A stretch of 64,000 bases of DNA from Natronorubrum halophilum (GTDB taxonomy: Archaea > Halobacteriota > Halobacteria > Halobacteriales > Natrialbaceae): the NCBI RefSeq assembly GCF_003670115.1, contig NZ_QQTY01000001.1, positions 372,001-436,000 of the forward strand, given 5' to 3'. The notes beneath the pieces are model-generated. The model was not told where the DNA came from. It did not search any database and saw only the letters and a program-made list of their open reading frames with translations. Shown here piece after piece: positions 26,304 through 35,320 of this stretch. Each line of letters starts with the position of its first letter. Position 1 is the first letter of the stretch. A program made the position numbers and the translations under genes.

Positions 26304-27431
26304 ATGACGATCGAAATTGGCGTTCTCGGCTATCGGTTCATGGGAAAAGCACACGCAAACGCGCTGGCGCGGCTGCCGATGTTCTTCCCGGACGCGCCGG
26401 ATGTCGAACGGAGCGTCCTCGTCGGCCGCGACGAGGCGGCGCTCGAGGACGCTGCTGACCGACTCGGCTTCGACTCCATCGCGACCGACTGGGCGGACGT
26501 CGTCGACGACGTGGACGCCTTCTACAATCTCGGCCCGAATCACATTCACGCCGAGCCCTCGATCGCCGCCCTCGAGGCCGGTACGCCGGTTTTCTGTGAG
26601 AAACCCCTCGCCCCGACGCTCGAAGGGGCCGAGGAGATGGCGACGGCGGCGCGAGAGGCCGGGGACGGCGTTCCCGCCGGCTGCGCCTTCAACTACCGGT
26701 TCGTGCCCGCGATCCGGTACGCGAAGCGATTGCTCGACGCGGGCGAACTCGGCGAGATCCGTCACGCTCGCGGGCGCTACCTCCAGGACTGGCTCGTCGA
26801 TCCCGACGCTCCGTGGTCGTGGCGCAACGACGAGGAACTGGCGGGATCGGGCGCGCTCGGCGACCTCGGCGCGCACACGGTCGACCTGCTCCGATACCTG
26901 GTCGGCGACGATGACCTCGCGGGCGAGATGGAACGCATCAGTGGTCAGTTGCAAACGTTCGTCGACGAGCGTCAGGTCGAGGGAAGCGACGGCGAGACGC
27001 GCCCCGTCACCGTCGACGACGCCTACTCCGCACAGGTCGCGTTCGAAAACGGCGCGATGGGCACGCTGGAAGCCTCCCGATTCGCGACCGGGCACAAGAA
27101 CGACCACACGATCGAAATCCACGGCTCCGAGGGTAGTCTCCGATTCTCCCTCGAGCGACTGAACGAACTTGAGGTGATGCGAACGGACGAAAACCGCGGC
27201 TACGAGACGGTTCTGGTGACCGACGAGGACGATCCCTACCTCGAGCACTGGTGGCCGCCGGGCCACGTCATCGGCTGGGAGCACACCTTCGTTCACGAGA
27301 ACTACGAGTTCCTGCAGGCAGTGGAGAGCGGCGGCGAGTTCGAACCGAGTTTCGAGGACGGTCTCGCCGCCCAGCGCGTCCTCGCGGCAATCGAGGAGAG
27401 CGACGAGAACGGCGAGTGGGTGTCGATCTAG
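26304..27431 (+). CDS. Gfo/Idh/MocA family oxidoreductase (second copy)
   Basis: This 375-residue dehydrogenase has the EKP motif in FCEKPLAPT and the dimer/substrate domain with GSGALGDLGAHTVDLLRYL. The nucleotide-binding loop reads GVLGYRFMGKAH, so the middle glycine of GxGxxG is arginine; cofactor binding may be modified. It differs clearly in sequence from the gene at 24019, so the pair is not a recent duplication. The ATG at 26304 follows site 3 directly. The likely role is oxidation, reduction or epimerisation of the imported sugar or its product. Confidence 0.92.
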   Translation: MTIEIGVLGYRFMGKAHANALARLPMFFPDAPDVERSVLVGRDEAALEDAADRLGFDSIATDWADVVDDVDAFYNLGPNHIHAEPSIAALEAGTPVFCEKPLAPTLEGAEEMATAAREAGDGVPAGCAFNYRFVPAIRYAKRLLDAGELGEIRHARGRYLQDWLVDPDAPWSWRNDEELAGSGALGDLGAHTVDLLRYLVGDDDLAGEMERISGQLQTFVDERQVEGSDGETRPVTVDDAYSAQVAFENGAMGTLEASRFATGHKNDHTIEIHGSEGSLRFSLERLNELEVMRTDENRGYETVLVTDEDDPYLEHWWPPGHVIGWEHTFVHENYEFLQAVESGGEFEPSFEDGLAAQRVLAAIEESDENGEWVSI

Positions 27432-27843
27432 TCGGGTTGCTCGAGCCGGTCGTGCTCGATTTGGGTCGCTCGAATTGGGTTGTTCGGTCCGGGTTCGAAG
27501 TTTGCGACGCTGTTTCTGTGGCGGTGGCGAGCGACTCGAGCGTGCTGTGCACGCTGGCAACGGGGAGTTCCACGTCCTCCCCAGCCGATTCACTCGGTCG
27601 TTTCACTCCCTCGCTCATCCCTCACACGGATTCGAGCCGTCGCTCGCTTCGCTCGCCACGGCTCGGCGCGTGCCACCGCACGTGGCTCGAGCGGTTCGAA
27701 GTAAGGGTGCCACAGTTCGATTCCGGGACCGCCCATGAGACCGACTGCGCGCTATTCGAACGGTCGAGTGCCGGAACGCTGGCGGTCTCGAGTCGGTGGG
27801 GAAATCGGAGTCACTTAGGCGGATCCGCGGGTATCGAACGGGC
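27432..27843. repeat. Intergenic region containing a GC-rich hairpin-rich element
   Basis: No gene is supported in these 412 bases. Between about 27571 and 27700 it resembles the element at 5927-6206. CCTCCCCAGCCGATTC occurs here with one difference from the copy near 5944, and both carry a CACGTGGC stretch followed by CTCGAGCG. A hairpin GAGCCGT...ACGGCTC lies at about 27633-27665. The similarity is partial and the element ends are not defined. Confidence 0.4.
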
Positions 27844-28572
27844 ATGGAACTCGAGCGAAATTCGTGGACGGCGGTCGAGGACTCGGCACCGACGACGGCG
27901 CTGCTCCCGGTCGGTAGCACGGAACAGCACGGCCCTCACGCCCCCGTCGGAACCGACACGATCGTCGCGCGGGCGATTGCCGCCGCAGCCGATCGGACGC
28001 TCCCGACCGAAACGGTCGTGCTGCCGCCGCTACCGGTCGGCGTCGCGCCCTATCACGGACCCTTCCCCGGAACGCTTTCGGTCTCGCCGGAAACGCTTCG
28101 CAGCTACGCCCGCGACGTGGTCACGTCGCTCGAGGGAACGAGCGTCGAGACGGTCGTGTTCGTCAACGGCCACGGCGGCAACGGCGAGACGCTCGGCCAC
28201 CTCGCGCGGAGCCTGACCAACTCCTCGTCGAACGACCTCGCGGTCTATCTCTGGGAGTGGATGCGCGCCGTCGACGACCACGTCGGTCACGCGGGAGAAC
28301 TCGAGACGTCCGTTCTGCTCCACGTCTGCCCGGACGACGTCGGCGAACCGGTCGCCGGCGACGCGACGGCGTGGGACAGTACCGTCGACGGCGGCGTCGT
28401 CCACCACTTCACGGACGGGTTCAGCGAAAACGGTGCCGTCGGCGACGCGACGGCCGCCTCCGCCGAGCAGGGCGAGGACGTGTTCGAGACCGCCGTCGAC
28501 GCGCTCGCGTCGTTCGTCACTCGAGTCGATCCAACGGACGACGGTAGTAGCCCGGCCGGTCAAACGGACTGA
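27844..28572 (+). CDS. Creatininase family amidohydrolase
   Basis: This 242-residue protein has the metal-binding blocks of the creatininase family: GSTEQHGPHAPVGTDT (Glu, His and Asp ligands, about 23-38) and FVNGHGGNGETL (about 104-115). A later glutamate lies in HAGELETS. The family cleaves creatinine-like lactams or formamides at a dinuclear metal site. In archaea, one branch works in riboflavin/F420 synthesis. Following the carbohydrate genes it may act on a sugar-derived lactam or lactone, but this is weak inference. Confidence 0.9.
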   Translation: MELERNSWTAVEDSAPTTALLPVGSTEQHGPHAPVGTDTIVARAIAAAADRTLPTETVVLPPLPVGVAPYHGPFPGTLSVSPETLRSYARDVVTSLEGTSVETVVFVNGHGGNGETLGHLARSLTNSSSNDLAVYLWEWMRAVDDHVGHAGELETSVLLHVCPDDVGEPVAGDATAWDSTVDGGVVHHFTDGFSENGAVGDATAASAEQGEDVFETAVDALASFVTRVDPTDDGSSPAGQTD

Positions 28573-28602
28573 GCTACCCGAACAGCCAGCGGTCCGCGCC
28601 CC

Positions 28603-30153
28603 TTACTCCTCGAGTTCGACCGACTCGAGACCGTACCGTAATTCGGTCGGATGCGGTTCGTAGCCGTCGACGGCCGTCGACGTCGCGACGACGTTCGTGT
28701 AGTTCGTGAGGACGGCGATCGGCGCTTCGTCGACGGTAATCGACTGGACCTCGTAGTAGCGCTGTTTTCGTTCCTCGCGCTCCTCGAGTTCGCGCGCTTC
28801 CTCGAGAAGCGTATCGACCCGATCGTTTTCGTAGCCGTGGTGCAACGACGCCGCCGTCGAGTGAACCATCTCCGTGAGTCGATCCGGATCGGGATACCAC
28901 AGCGTCCCCCACGAGGTCAGGTAGGCGTCGAACGAGCCCCGACCGGCCCGGTCGTCCATCGAACTGAACTCCATCGTCGTCACGTCGACGTCGAACCCGA
29001 CGTCGGCGAGTTGGTCCTGGATCACCTCGGCGATCAGCGGGAGGCTCCGCGCATCGAACGTCATGAACTCGACGCTGAGCGCCGATCCGTCGCGGGTTCG
29101 AACGTCCCCGGCGCCACTCGATCCGCCCGTCCAGCCGGCGTCCGAGAGTAGACTTCGAGCGCGGTCGGGGTCGTAGATCCGGTCGTCTATGTCCGGATTC
29201 GCCCACTCCGTAATCGCCGGCGAAAACGGGCCAACCGCGGGCTCTTCGGCACCGTCGAGAACCGACTCGGTGATCGCCGTTCTGTCGACGGCGTAGCTCA
29301 GCGCCCGTCGGACGCGCTCGTCGTCGAACGGTTCCGACGTCGTGTCGAACGTGAGGAACCTGATGCGCGGGATTTCCGGGGTGTAGACATCGATGCCATC
29401 CGTGGACTCGAGGGACGCGACCATCTCGGTGGGGAGAATTCGCGCCATCTCGAGTTCGTCGTTCTCGAGTTTCATCCGCCGCGTCTGATCGTCTTCGACG
29501 ACCTCGTAACGAACGGACTCGAGGGCCGGATCGTCCCCGTAGTACTCGTCGTTACGAACGGCGCGAAGCTCGGTGCCGGCCCGGGCCGACTCGAAGACGA
29601 ACGGTCCGGTGCTCACCGGCTCCGAAACGCCGCCGTCGTCCTCGAGCGCCCCCGGACTGAGGAGCACCGCCTCGTTGCGCGAGAGGTGAGCGGGGAGCGG
29701 CGAGAACGGCGTTTCGGTTTCGACGTCGAGGGTCGTCTCGTCGACCGCCTCGATAGTATCGATCGGGACGGCCGCGAACGCCGACGACGCGGCGGTTCGA
29801 CGAAGCGACTCGACGGCGGCCGTCGCATCGAACGGCTCGCCGTCGTGGAAGGTCACGTCCGCTCGAAGCTCGAACCGCCACCGATTCGCGTCGCGTCGGT
29901 CCCAATCGGTGGCCAACTCGGGCATCGGATTCGCGTCGTAATCGACGCCGACCAGGGCCTCGGTGATGCCGAGTCGCCGAAGCAGACTGCCTCCGTCGAG
30001 GGGGTCACTCCCCGGTTCCCACGGCCCGCCGATACGCATCTCGGCCGCGTCGGTCTCGCTCGAGAGACAGCCGGCGGCGGCGAGCGTCGCGGTCGCGAGC
30101 GTCGTTTTGAGTGCGGTGCGTCGATTCATCGTGCGTGGTGACTCGTCGGTCAT
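28603..30153 (-). CDS. Peptide/nickel-type ABC transporter substrate-binding lipoprotein (SBP family 5)
   Basis: This 516-residue binding protein starts with a Tat signal (MNRRTALK, twin arginines 11-12) and a lipobox AAGC with cysteine 29. Family 5 features include FHDGEPFDATAAVESLRR near the N-lobe and the GPFVFESA segment. It should capture peptides, nickel complexes or sugars outside the membrane. Its start overlaps the fused ATPase stop (ATGA), so it is the last gene of the operon; in most such operons the binding protein comes first. Confidence 0.93.
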   Translation of the reverse strand: MTDESPRTMNRRTALKTTLATATLAAAGCLSSETDAAEMRIGGPWEPGSDPLDGGSLLRRLGITEALVGVDYDANPMPELATDWDRRDANRWRFELRADVTFHDGEPFDATAAVESLRRTAASSAFAAVPIDTIEAVDETTLDVETETPFSPLPAHLSRNEAVLLSPGALEDDGGVSEPVSTGPFVFESARAGTELRAVRNDEYYGDDPALESVRYEVVEDDQTRRMKLENDELEMARILPTEMVASLESTDGIDVYTPEIPRIRFLTFDTTSEPFDDERVRRALSYAVDRTAITESVLDGAEEPAVGPFSPAITEWANPDIDDRIYDPDRARSLLSDAGWTGGSSGAGDVRTRDGSALSVEFMTFDARSLPLIAEVIQDQLADVGFDVDVTTMEFSSMDDRAGRGSFDAYLTSWGTLWYPDPDRLTEMVHSTAASLHHGYENDRVDTLLEEARELEEREERKQRYYEVQSITVDEAPIAVLTNYTNVVATSTAVDGYEPHPTELRYGLESVELEE

Positions 30154-32333
30154 CGTGTATCTGGTTCGTGAGTGGTGGTCGTCGCCGGTCGTGTGCGCCG
30201 CGTTTCCGGTTCGTCGTCCGGTTCGGTCGCGAACAGACACCGCGATCGAGCGTCGCCGACGGGTTCGAGGGCGGGGTCGGTCCGCGAGCACTCGTCGTCG
30301 GCGACCGGACAGCGAGGGTGAAACGCACAGCCGGCCGGCGGTGCCGTCGGGCTCGGCGGCTCGCCCGCCAAGGCGTCGTGATAGTGGTCGCTCGTCGCGT
30401 TGGAACGGTCGCCGGGGGTCGCTGCCAGCAGCGTTTCCGTGTAGGGATGGATCGGCTTCGAGAGCGTCCGACTCGCCGGGCCGACCTCGACGAGCTCGCC
30501 GAGATACATCACCGCGACGCGGTCAGCGACGTGGCGAACGACGTCCAGATCGTGCGAGACGAACAGGTACGTGAGCCCGAGGTCGTCCTGCAAGTCGGCG
30601 AGGAGATTGAGGATCGCGGCCTGAATCGAGACGTCGAGCGCGGCCGTCGGTTCGTCCAGAACGAGCACCGACGGCTCCAGGGCGAGCACTCGAGCGATCG
30701 CGACGCGCTGGCGCTGCCCGCCCGACAGCTGTCGGGGGTACCGGTCGGCGTACTCGAGGGAGAGGCCGACGAGCGACAGCACGTCCTCGACGCGGTCGTC
30801 CCGGCGCGCGGGCTCCCAACCGGCCTCGACCAGCGGTTCGGCGATCGACTGGCCGACCGTCCGTTTCGGATCGAGGCTCGTGCCGGGGTTCTGGAAGACG
30901 AACCCGATCTCGGAGAGTTGGTCGTTCGTCCGCGAGCCGACGGCACCGACCGACTCACCACGTAACCGGACGGTTCCGTCGGTCGGTTCCTCGAGCCCTG
31001 CGATCAGCCGCGCGAGCGTCGATTTCCCGCAGCCGCTCTCGCCGACGAGGCCGACGGTCTCCCCGGCTTGCAGGGCGAGGGAGACCCCCCTGACGGCCGG
31101 GACCACCGCGTCGGTTCCGAGGAGTCGGTCGAGGAGCGCGTCGGATTCGCGGAAGAACTTGGTGACGGCTTCGAGTTCGACGACGGGTCCGTCGTGTGCC
31201 GATCGCTGCGTGCGATCGTCCGCCGCGTCCGTCGCGTGACTACCCGTCGTTCGACGTTCGCGGCCGCGTGCCGATCCCGCGGACGTCGCCGCGCGCATCG
31301 ACTCGGTCGTCGCGGTACGCGCCGCCGGAACGCCACACCGGACCGTGTGCGTATCCCCGTTGCCTACCGAGACGAGCGGCTGGTCGTCGCGACACTCCTC
31401 GGTCGCGAACGGGCAGCGATCCGCGAAGACGCAGCCGGGATTCGGCGGCGAGCCGTCGGGCGGCGTTCCGGCGACCGTCGGCAGTCGAGTCTGTGGTTCC
31501 GATCGGTGAGGCAGACAGCCGAGCAACGCTTTCGTGTAGGGGTGACTCGGATTGGCGCGCAGTTCTTCCGCCGGCCCCTGCTCGACGACCGTCCCATCGT
31601 ACATGACGACGACTCGGTCACAAAGGTCGGAGACGACGCCGAAGTCGTGGCTGATCAGGAGGATGCTCATTCCCCGCGTCTCGTTCAACTCGGCGAGGCG
31701 CTCGAGGATCGCCGCCTGGGTCGTCGCGTCCAGCCCCGTCGTCGGTTCGTCGGCGATCAGCACCGACGGCCGGCGGGCGAGCGCGATCGCGAGGAGCGCG
31801 CGCTGGCGCATCCCGCCGCTGAACTGGTGGGGGTAGGCGTCGATCCGCTCTTCGGGTCGCGGAATGCCGACCGTCTCCATCAACTCGAGGACCCGCGAAC
31901 GTGTCCGTCGGGATCGGAGCCGCGAACTCGCGCCGACCGCGAGTTCCCTGAAGACAGATTGGCGTTCCGGACTTCGGTGCACCCGGACGGCTTCGGCGAT
32001 CTGTTCGCCGACGGGGTAGACCGGATTGAGCGTCGTCGACGGGTCCTGAAACACCATCGCGAGGTCGCGCCCGCGCAGTCGCCGCAGCGTTCGGTCGACG
32101 GCCGTCGTGAGGTCGCGACCGTCGTAGCGAACGCTGCCGCCGACGATTTTGCCGGGCTCCTCGAGCCGGACGATCGAGCGAGCGGTGACGGATTTACCGC
32201 AGCCGCTCTCGCCGACGAGACCGACGATCTCGCCGGGTTCGATTCCGAAGGAGACGCCGGAAACGGCGTGGACGGTCTCCGACTGCGTCCGGAACTGTAC
32301 GTGGAGGTCGTCGATTGCGAGTCCATCGCTCAT
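30150..32333 (-). CDS. Fused DppD-DppF type ABC ATPase with two nucleotide-binding domains
   Basis: This 727-residue protein joins two complete oligopeptide-transporter ATPases. Each half has a Walker A motif (GESGCGKSVTA and GESGCGKSTLA), an ABC signature (FSGGMRQRA and LSGGQRQRV), a Walker B and a C-terminal oligopeptide-transporter domain. The cysteine motifs of those domains read CVFADRCPFATEEC and CAFHPRCPVADDEC. The fusion fixes the one-to-one pairing normally made by separate DppD and DppF. I start it at the ATG at 32333, two bases after the permease stop; open frame further upstream is out of frame with the overlapping permease and not part of it. Confidence 0.93.
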   Translation of the reverse strand: MSDGLAIDDLHVQFRTQSETVHAVSGVSFGIEPGEIVGLVGESGCGKSVTARSIVRLEEPGKIVGGSVRYDGRDLTTAVDRTLRRLRGRDLAMVFQDPSTTLNPVYPVGEQIAEAVRVHRSPERQSVFRELAVGASSRLRSRRTRSRVLELMETVGIPRPEERIDAYPHQFSGGMRQRALLAIALARRPSVLIADEPTTGLDATTQAAILERLAELNETRGMSILLISHDFGVVSDLCDRVVVMYDGTVVEQGPAEELRANPSHPYTKALLGCLPHRSEPQTRLPTVAGTPPDGSPPNPGCVFADRCPFATEECRDDQPLVSVGNGDTHTVRCGVPAARTATTESMRAATSAGSARGRERRTTGSHATDAADDRTQRSAHDGPVVELEAVTKFFRESDALLDRLLGTDAVVPAVRGVSLALQAGETVGLVGESGCGKSTLARLIAGLEEPTDGTVRLRGESVGAVGSRTNDQLSEIGFVFQNPGTSLDPKRTVGQSIAEPLVEAGWEPARRDDRVEDVLSLVGLSLEYADRYPRQLSGGQRQRVAIARVLALEPSVLVLDEPTAALDVSIQAAILNLLADLQDDLGLTYLFVSHDLDVVRHVADRVAVMYLGELVEVGPASRTLSKPIHPYTETLLAATPGDRSNATSDHYHDALAGEPPSPTAPPAGCAFHPRCPVADDECSRTDPALEPVGDARSRCLFATEPDDEPETRRTRPATTTTHEPDTR

Positions 32334-32335
32334 GA

Positions 32336-33265
32336 TCAGGGGTGTCTCCGCTGTCGGTCGTCCAGGTGGTCCGGATCCAGCGCGTCCCGAAGGCCGTCGC
32401 CGAGCAGGTTGAATCCGATGACGGTGCCCGCGATGGCGACGCCGGGCGCGGTGATGAGCCACGGTGCCGATCGCAGGTAGATCCGCCCGTTGGCGATCAT
32501 CGTTCCCCACTCGGCCGTCGGCGGCTGTGCGCCCAGGCCGAGAAAGGAGAGCCCGGCCGCCGCGAGCACGACGGTGCCAAGGTTGAGCGTCGCGAGAACG
32601 ATGACCGGACTCGCGACGTTCGGCAGCAGGTGTCGCCTGACGATCCGCCGGCGCGGGGTTCCGTAGAGCCGGGCGACCTGAACGAACGGCCGGTCCTTGA
32701 TCGCGAGAACGCTTCCGCGCACGAGACGCGCGTACGTCGCCCAGCCGACGACCGAGAGCGCGATCACGACGTTCGTCAGGCTCGGCCCGAGGACGCCGGC
32801 GACCACGAGCGCGAGCACGAGTCCGGGAAACGCGAGTTGAACGTCCACGAGTCGCATCAATGCGGTATCGGTGAGCGTCCCGCCGGTAGCCGCGACCACC
32901 CCGATGGCCGTCCCGATGACGAGCCGAACGAGCGTCGCGACGAGTGCCAGGGCGAGCGAGATTCTGGCACCGTAGACCAGCCGGGTCGCCACGTCGCGGC
33001 CGAGCGCGTCGGTGCCGAGCGGATGGGCGAGCGACGGCTCCTGAAGCCGGGCACCCAGCGACTGGGCCGTCGGATCGTAGGGAGTCACTAGCGGTCCGAC
33101 GATCGCGACGAGCGCGAGGGCGCAGACGATCCACCCGCCGAGACGGATCCGGAAGTTTCGGCGAACGACGACGCCGAGCCCCGATCCCAGGCGAGCGCGG
33201 ACTCGCTCGCGGAGCGTGGACAACCACGGGATCGCCTCGAGACGGGTATCGGAACGCGGTTTCAC
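32336..33265 (-). CDS. Peptide-type ABC transporter permease, DppC type
   Basis: This 309-residue protein has an N-terminal hydrophobic segment preceding HPLGTDALGRDVATRLVYG, a DppC-family hallmark, then five more membrane segments. The coupling region includes FVQVARLYGTPRRRIVRRHLLPN. It begins at a GTG overlapping the preceding permease stop (GTGA). With the other permease it forms the channel energised by the fused ATPase. Confidence 0.93.
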   Translation of the reverse strand: MKPRSDTRLEAIPWLSTLRERVRARLGSGLGVVVRRNFRIRLGGWIVCALALVAIVGPLVTPYDPTAQSLGARLQEPSLAHPLGTDALGRDVATRLVYGARISLALALVATLVRLVIGTAIGVVAATGGTLTDTALMRLVDVQLAFPGLVLALVVAGVLGPSLTNVVIALSVVGWATYARLVRGSVLAIKDRPFVQVARLYGTPRRRIVRRHLLPNVASPVIVLATLNLGTVVLAAAGLSFLGLGAQPPTAEWGTMIANGRIYLRSAPWLITAPGVAIAGTVIGFNLLGDGLRDALDPDHLDDRQRRHP

Positions 33266-34218
33266 GGCCGATCACCCTGTGATCCTCGCCCCCGGTCGAT
33301 GCGGGGATCGAGTGCGACGTACGCGAGATCCACGAGTTGGTTCGTCACGACGAACGTGAGCGCGGTGACGAGAACGATACCCTGTATGATCGGGTAGTCG
33401 CGGGCGAAGACGGCGTCGACGAGTAACGTCCCGAGCCCCGGCCGCTGGAAGACGACCTCGACGACGACCGCACCGTTGAGAACGAACCCGAACTGGAGGC
33501 CGACGATCGTCACGACCGGCACCAGAGCGTTCCGGAGCGCGTGTTTGTAGACGACGAGTCGCTCGCGGACGCCCTTCGAACGCGCGGTGTCGATGTACTC
33601 CGCCTCGAGGACGTCGAGCATCGACGTCCGGACGAGTCGCGTGATGATCGCGGCCATGCCGGTTCCGAGCGTGATCGCCGGGAGGACGAGGTGACCGAGC
33701 GTTCCGACGCCGGAGACGGGCGTCAACCCGAGCCAGAGCGAGAAGACGAGGATCAGCAGGTACCCCAGCCAGAAGTTCGGCATCGAGATCCCCACCAGTG
33801 CGGCGATCTGACTCGTGCGATCGATCCAGGTGTCGCGATGGACGGCGCTCAACACGCCCAGCGGAACGGCCAGCAACAGCGAGACCGCCGTCGCCGCCAG
33901 CGCGAGTTCGAGCGTGTTCGGCAGGTACTCTAGCAACAGCGTCGTGACGGGTTCCGACCGGTAGTAGGAGGTCCCGAGGTCGCCCTGAAGCGCGTCGGTG
34001 AGCCACGAGAGGTACTGAACGAGAAAGGGGTCGTCGAGCCCGTGTTCGGCACGAAACGCCGCGGCTTCGGCCGCCGACGGCGGGCTCTGTCGCTGCTCTC
34101 TGAGGATCGTGTACGCCGGGTCGCCGGGCGTCAGAAAAACGAACCCGTACGTGAGGAGCGACACGCCAACCATCACGACGGTGACCGAGGCGAGGCGCTC
34201 GAGGAGTGCGCGTATCAC
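33262..34218 (-). CDS. Peptide-type ABC transporter permease, DppB type
   Basis: This 318-residue protein starts IRALLERLASVTVVMVGVSL, the typical DppB first helix. It continues with FLTPGDPA, a periplasmic-side loop, and a permease core with EYIDTARSKGVRERLVVYKH (coupling motif) and GLQFGFVLNGAVVVE. The GTG at 34218 is chosen because the open frame upstream is polar, poorly conserved-looking and crosses AT-rich non-coding sequence. It is the first gene of the four-gene operon. Confidence 0.92.
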   Translation of the reverse strand: MIRALLERLASVTVVMVGVSLLTYGFVFLTPGDPAYTILREQRQSPPSAAEAAAFRAEHGLDDPFLVQYLSWLTDALQGDLGTSYYRSEPVTTLLLEYLPNTLELALAATAVSLLLAVPLGVLSAVHRDTWIDRTSQIAALVGISMPNFWLGYLLILVFSLWLGLTPVSGVGTLGHLVLPAITLGTGMAAIITRLVRTSMLDVLEAEYIDTARSKGVRERLVVYKHALRNALVPVVTIVGLQFGFVLNGAVVVEVVFQRPGLGTLLVDAVFARDYPIIQGIVLVTALTFVVTNQLVDLAYVALDPRIDRGRGSQGDRP

Positions 34219-34633
34219 GGTCTCACCACCGTCGGGCCGAACCCGCCCGAACGGGACGGCGAATCGGCCGATTACCGCTCGAGACCATCGGATCGGCAAC
34301 CGATCCGCCTCTCCGATCGTCTCCGTTCGCTCCTCGATACCGCCGTTCGGCCCGGGTACCTGTGGCCTCGAGCGCAGACATAAAACTGAATTGGGGTAGT
34401 GAAAGCTTAGTTGTAAAACTTCGGATTTCTGCGGATGGAGTATCGGACCCGACGCGCGCATGTCGATGGTCGGTCTCGGCAGTTCGCCCCATCAATTAAC
34501 AACTCTAAACATACAGATGATAAACATTGTTATTTCTCTTGGGTATAGTATCAACTATGGAGCGTCGTCCGAAGAACTGTTCTGTGAAGTCGCCGACCGA
34601 CTTCCGATCAGCACTGGATACGACGGGTCAGTA
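34219..34633. other. Upstream region of the peptide ABC operon, no gene seen
   Basis: No protein-like frame is supported in these 415 bases. The composition turns AT-rich from about 34376. On the minus strand AGTTTTA at 34380-34386 could be a TATA element; if used, it would give a leader of roughly 135 bases before the GTG at 34218. The stretch 34496-34560 is the most AT-rich of the interval and has no recognised element. Confidence 0.35.
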
Positions 34634-34880
34634 CTGTAGGAACAACTGACACGATTTACACACCCACGGTTCTCGATCGCTTCGTTTGCTCACGGCTTGC
34701 AGGACTCGCCGTCTGCTCACGGGCGCTGTGCGCCCGTTCGCATGGTCCGCGGGATCAAAGATCCCGCGCTATTCGCATTCCCGCGGTTCTCGCTCACTCC
34801 GTTCGCTCCGAACCGCGCTCGCTCCGAACCGCGCTGCCCTCGTGGATCAGGTGTGCAGCGACGTTCAGTGGCTACGATAG
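34634..34880. repeat. Terminal-inverted-repeat element, long form (copy B)
   Basis: This 247-base element has the same two ends as the compact copy at 39719, in opposite orientation. The right end reads CTATCGTAGCCACTGAAC on the minus strand; the left end has GGAACAACTGAC then CGATTTACACACCC. The centre holds three perfect hairpins: CGGGCGC-TGT-GCGCCCG at 34720-34736, GCGGGATC-AAA-GATCCCGC at 34749-34767, and GCGGTTC/GAACCGC at 34783-34816. No open frame suggests a protein. It may be a miniature mobile element or a structured RNA. Confidence 0.6.
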
Positions 34881-34898
34881 CCGAGCGTGCCGTGAATC

Positions 34899-35147
34899 CT
34901 ATGCTTCCTCGACCCTGCTAACGGTCTCGATTTCGTCGTATCGGACGCTTCCTTCGGTGAGCGAGCGTCCGTCGAGTTCGAGATACGCGGGTTCGAATCC
35001 CGTCACTTCGCCGGTGAGCTCAGGATCGTCGCCGCCGGTTCGCTCGCGCCCCCAGATCTGGACGACGTCGCCGACGGTAACGTGGTCGCGAACGAGTTCC
35101 GCAGCACGATCTTCGCTCGCGTCGGGTGGGACAGTCAGTTCGGTCAT
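34899..35147 (-). CDS. Small beta-barrel-like protein of unknown function
   Basis: This 82-residue acidic protein has no recognised domain. Alternating short strands (VTVGDVVQIWG, LTGEVTGFEPAYLELDG, VRYDEIETV) suggest a small SH3- or Sm-like barrel of the kind found in RNA-binding proteins, but this is structural guesswork. The ATG at 35147 is preferred over a start five codons upstream. A tRNA-like GGTTCGAATCC string inside it is only coding sequence. Confidence 0.6.
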   Translation of the reverse strand: MTELTVPPDASEDRAAELVRDHVTVGDVVQIWGRERTGGDDPELTGEVTGFEPAYLELDGRSLTEGSVRYDEIETVSRVEEA

Positions 35148-35320
35148 AAGCGGTACGGGCAAACGCCAGCCACGCGGGTAAGTGACCCCTCGTCAACTGA
35201 CGGCCGCTTTTAACTCGCGTGACGCACTCGAGCCGTCGATCGTCGTCTCCCCTCCGGGACGCGCGGGCGATCTACCGGTCCAAACGACAGTTTTTGTGTG
35301 ATAGCGCCGAAGCAGTCGGT

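Noticed and set aside
32334-33275. Upstream extension of the fused ABC ATPase frame to 1041 residues
   Set aside because: This part is arginine/proline-rich, overlaps the DppC permease in another frame, and the ATG at 32333 gives a standard ATPase start.
34400-34422. GTTGTAAAA before the peptide ABC operon, similar to part of TrmB site 1
   Set aside because: Only nine bases match, the CCTG part of the core is missing, and the region is AT-rich.
34985-35000. tRNA-like T-arm string GGTTCGAATCC
   Set aside because: It lies inside a small coding gene on the opposite strand and no acceptor stem, anticodon arm or D-arm can be formed around it.
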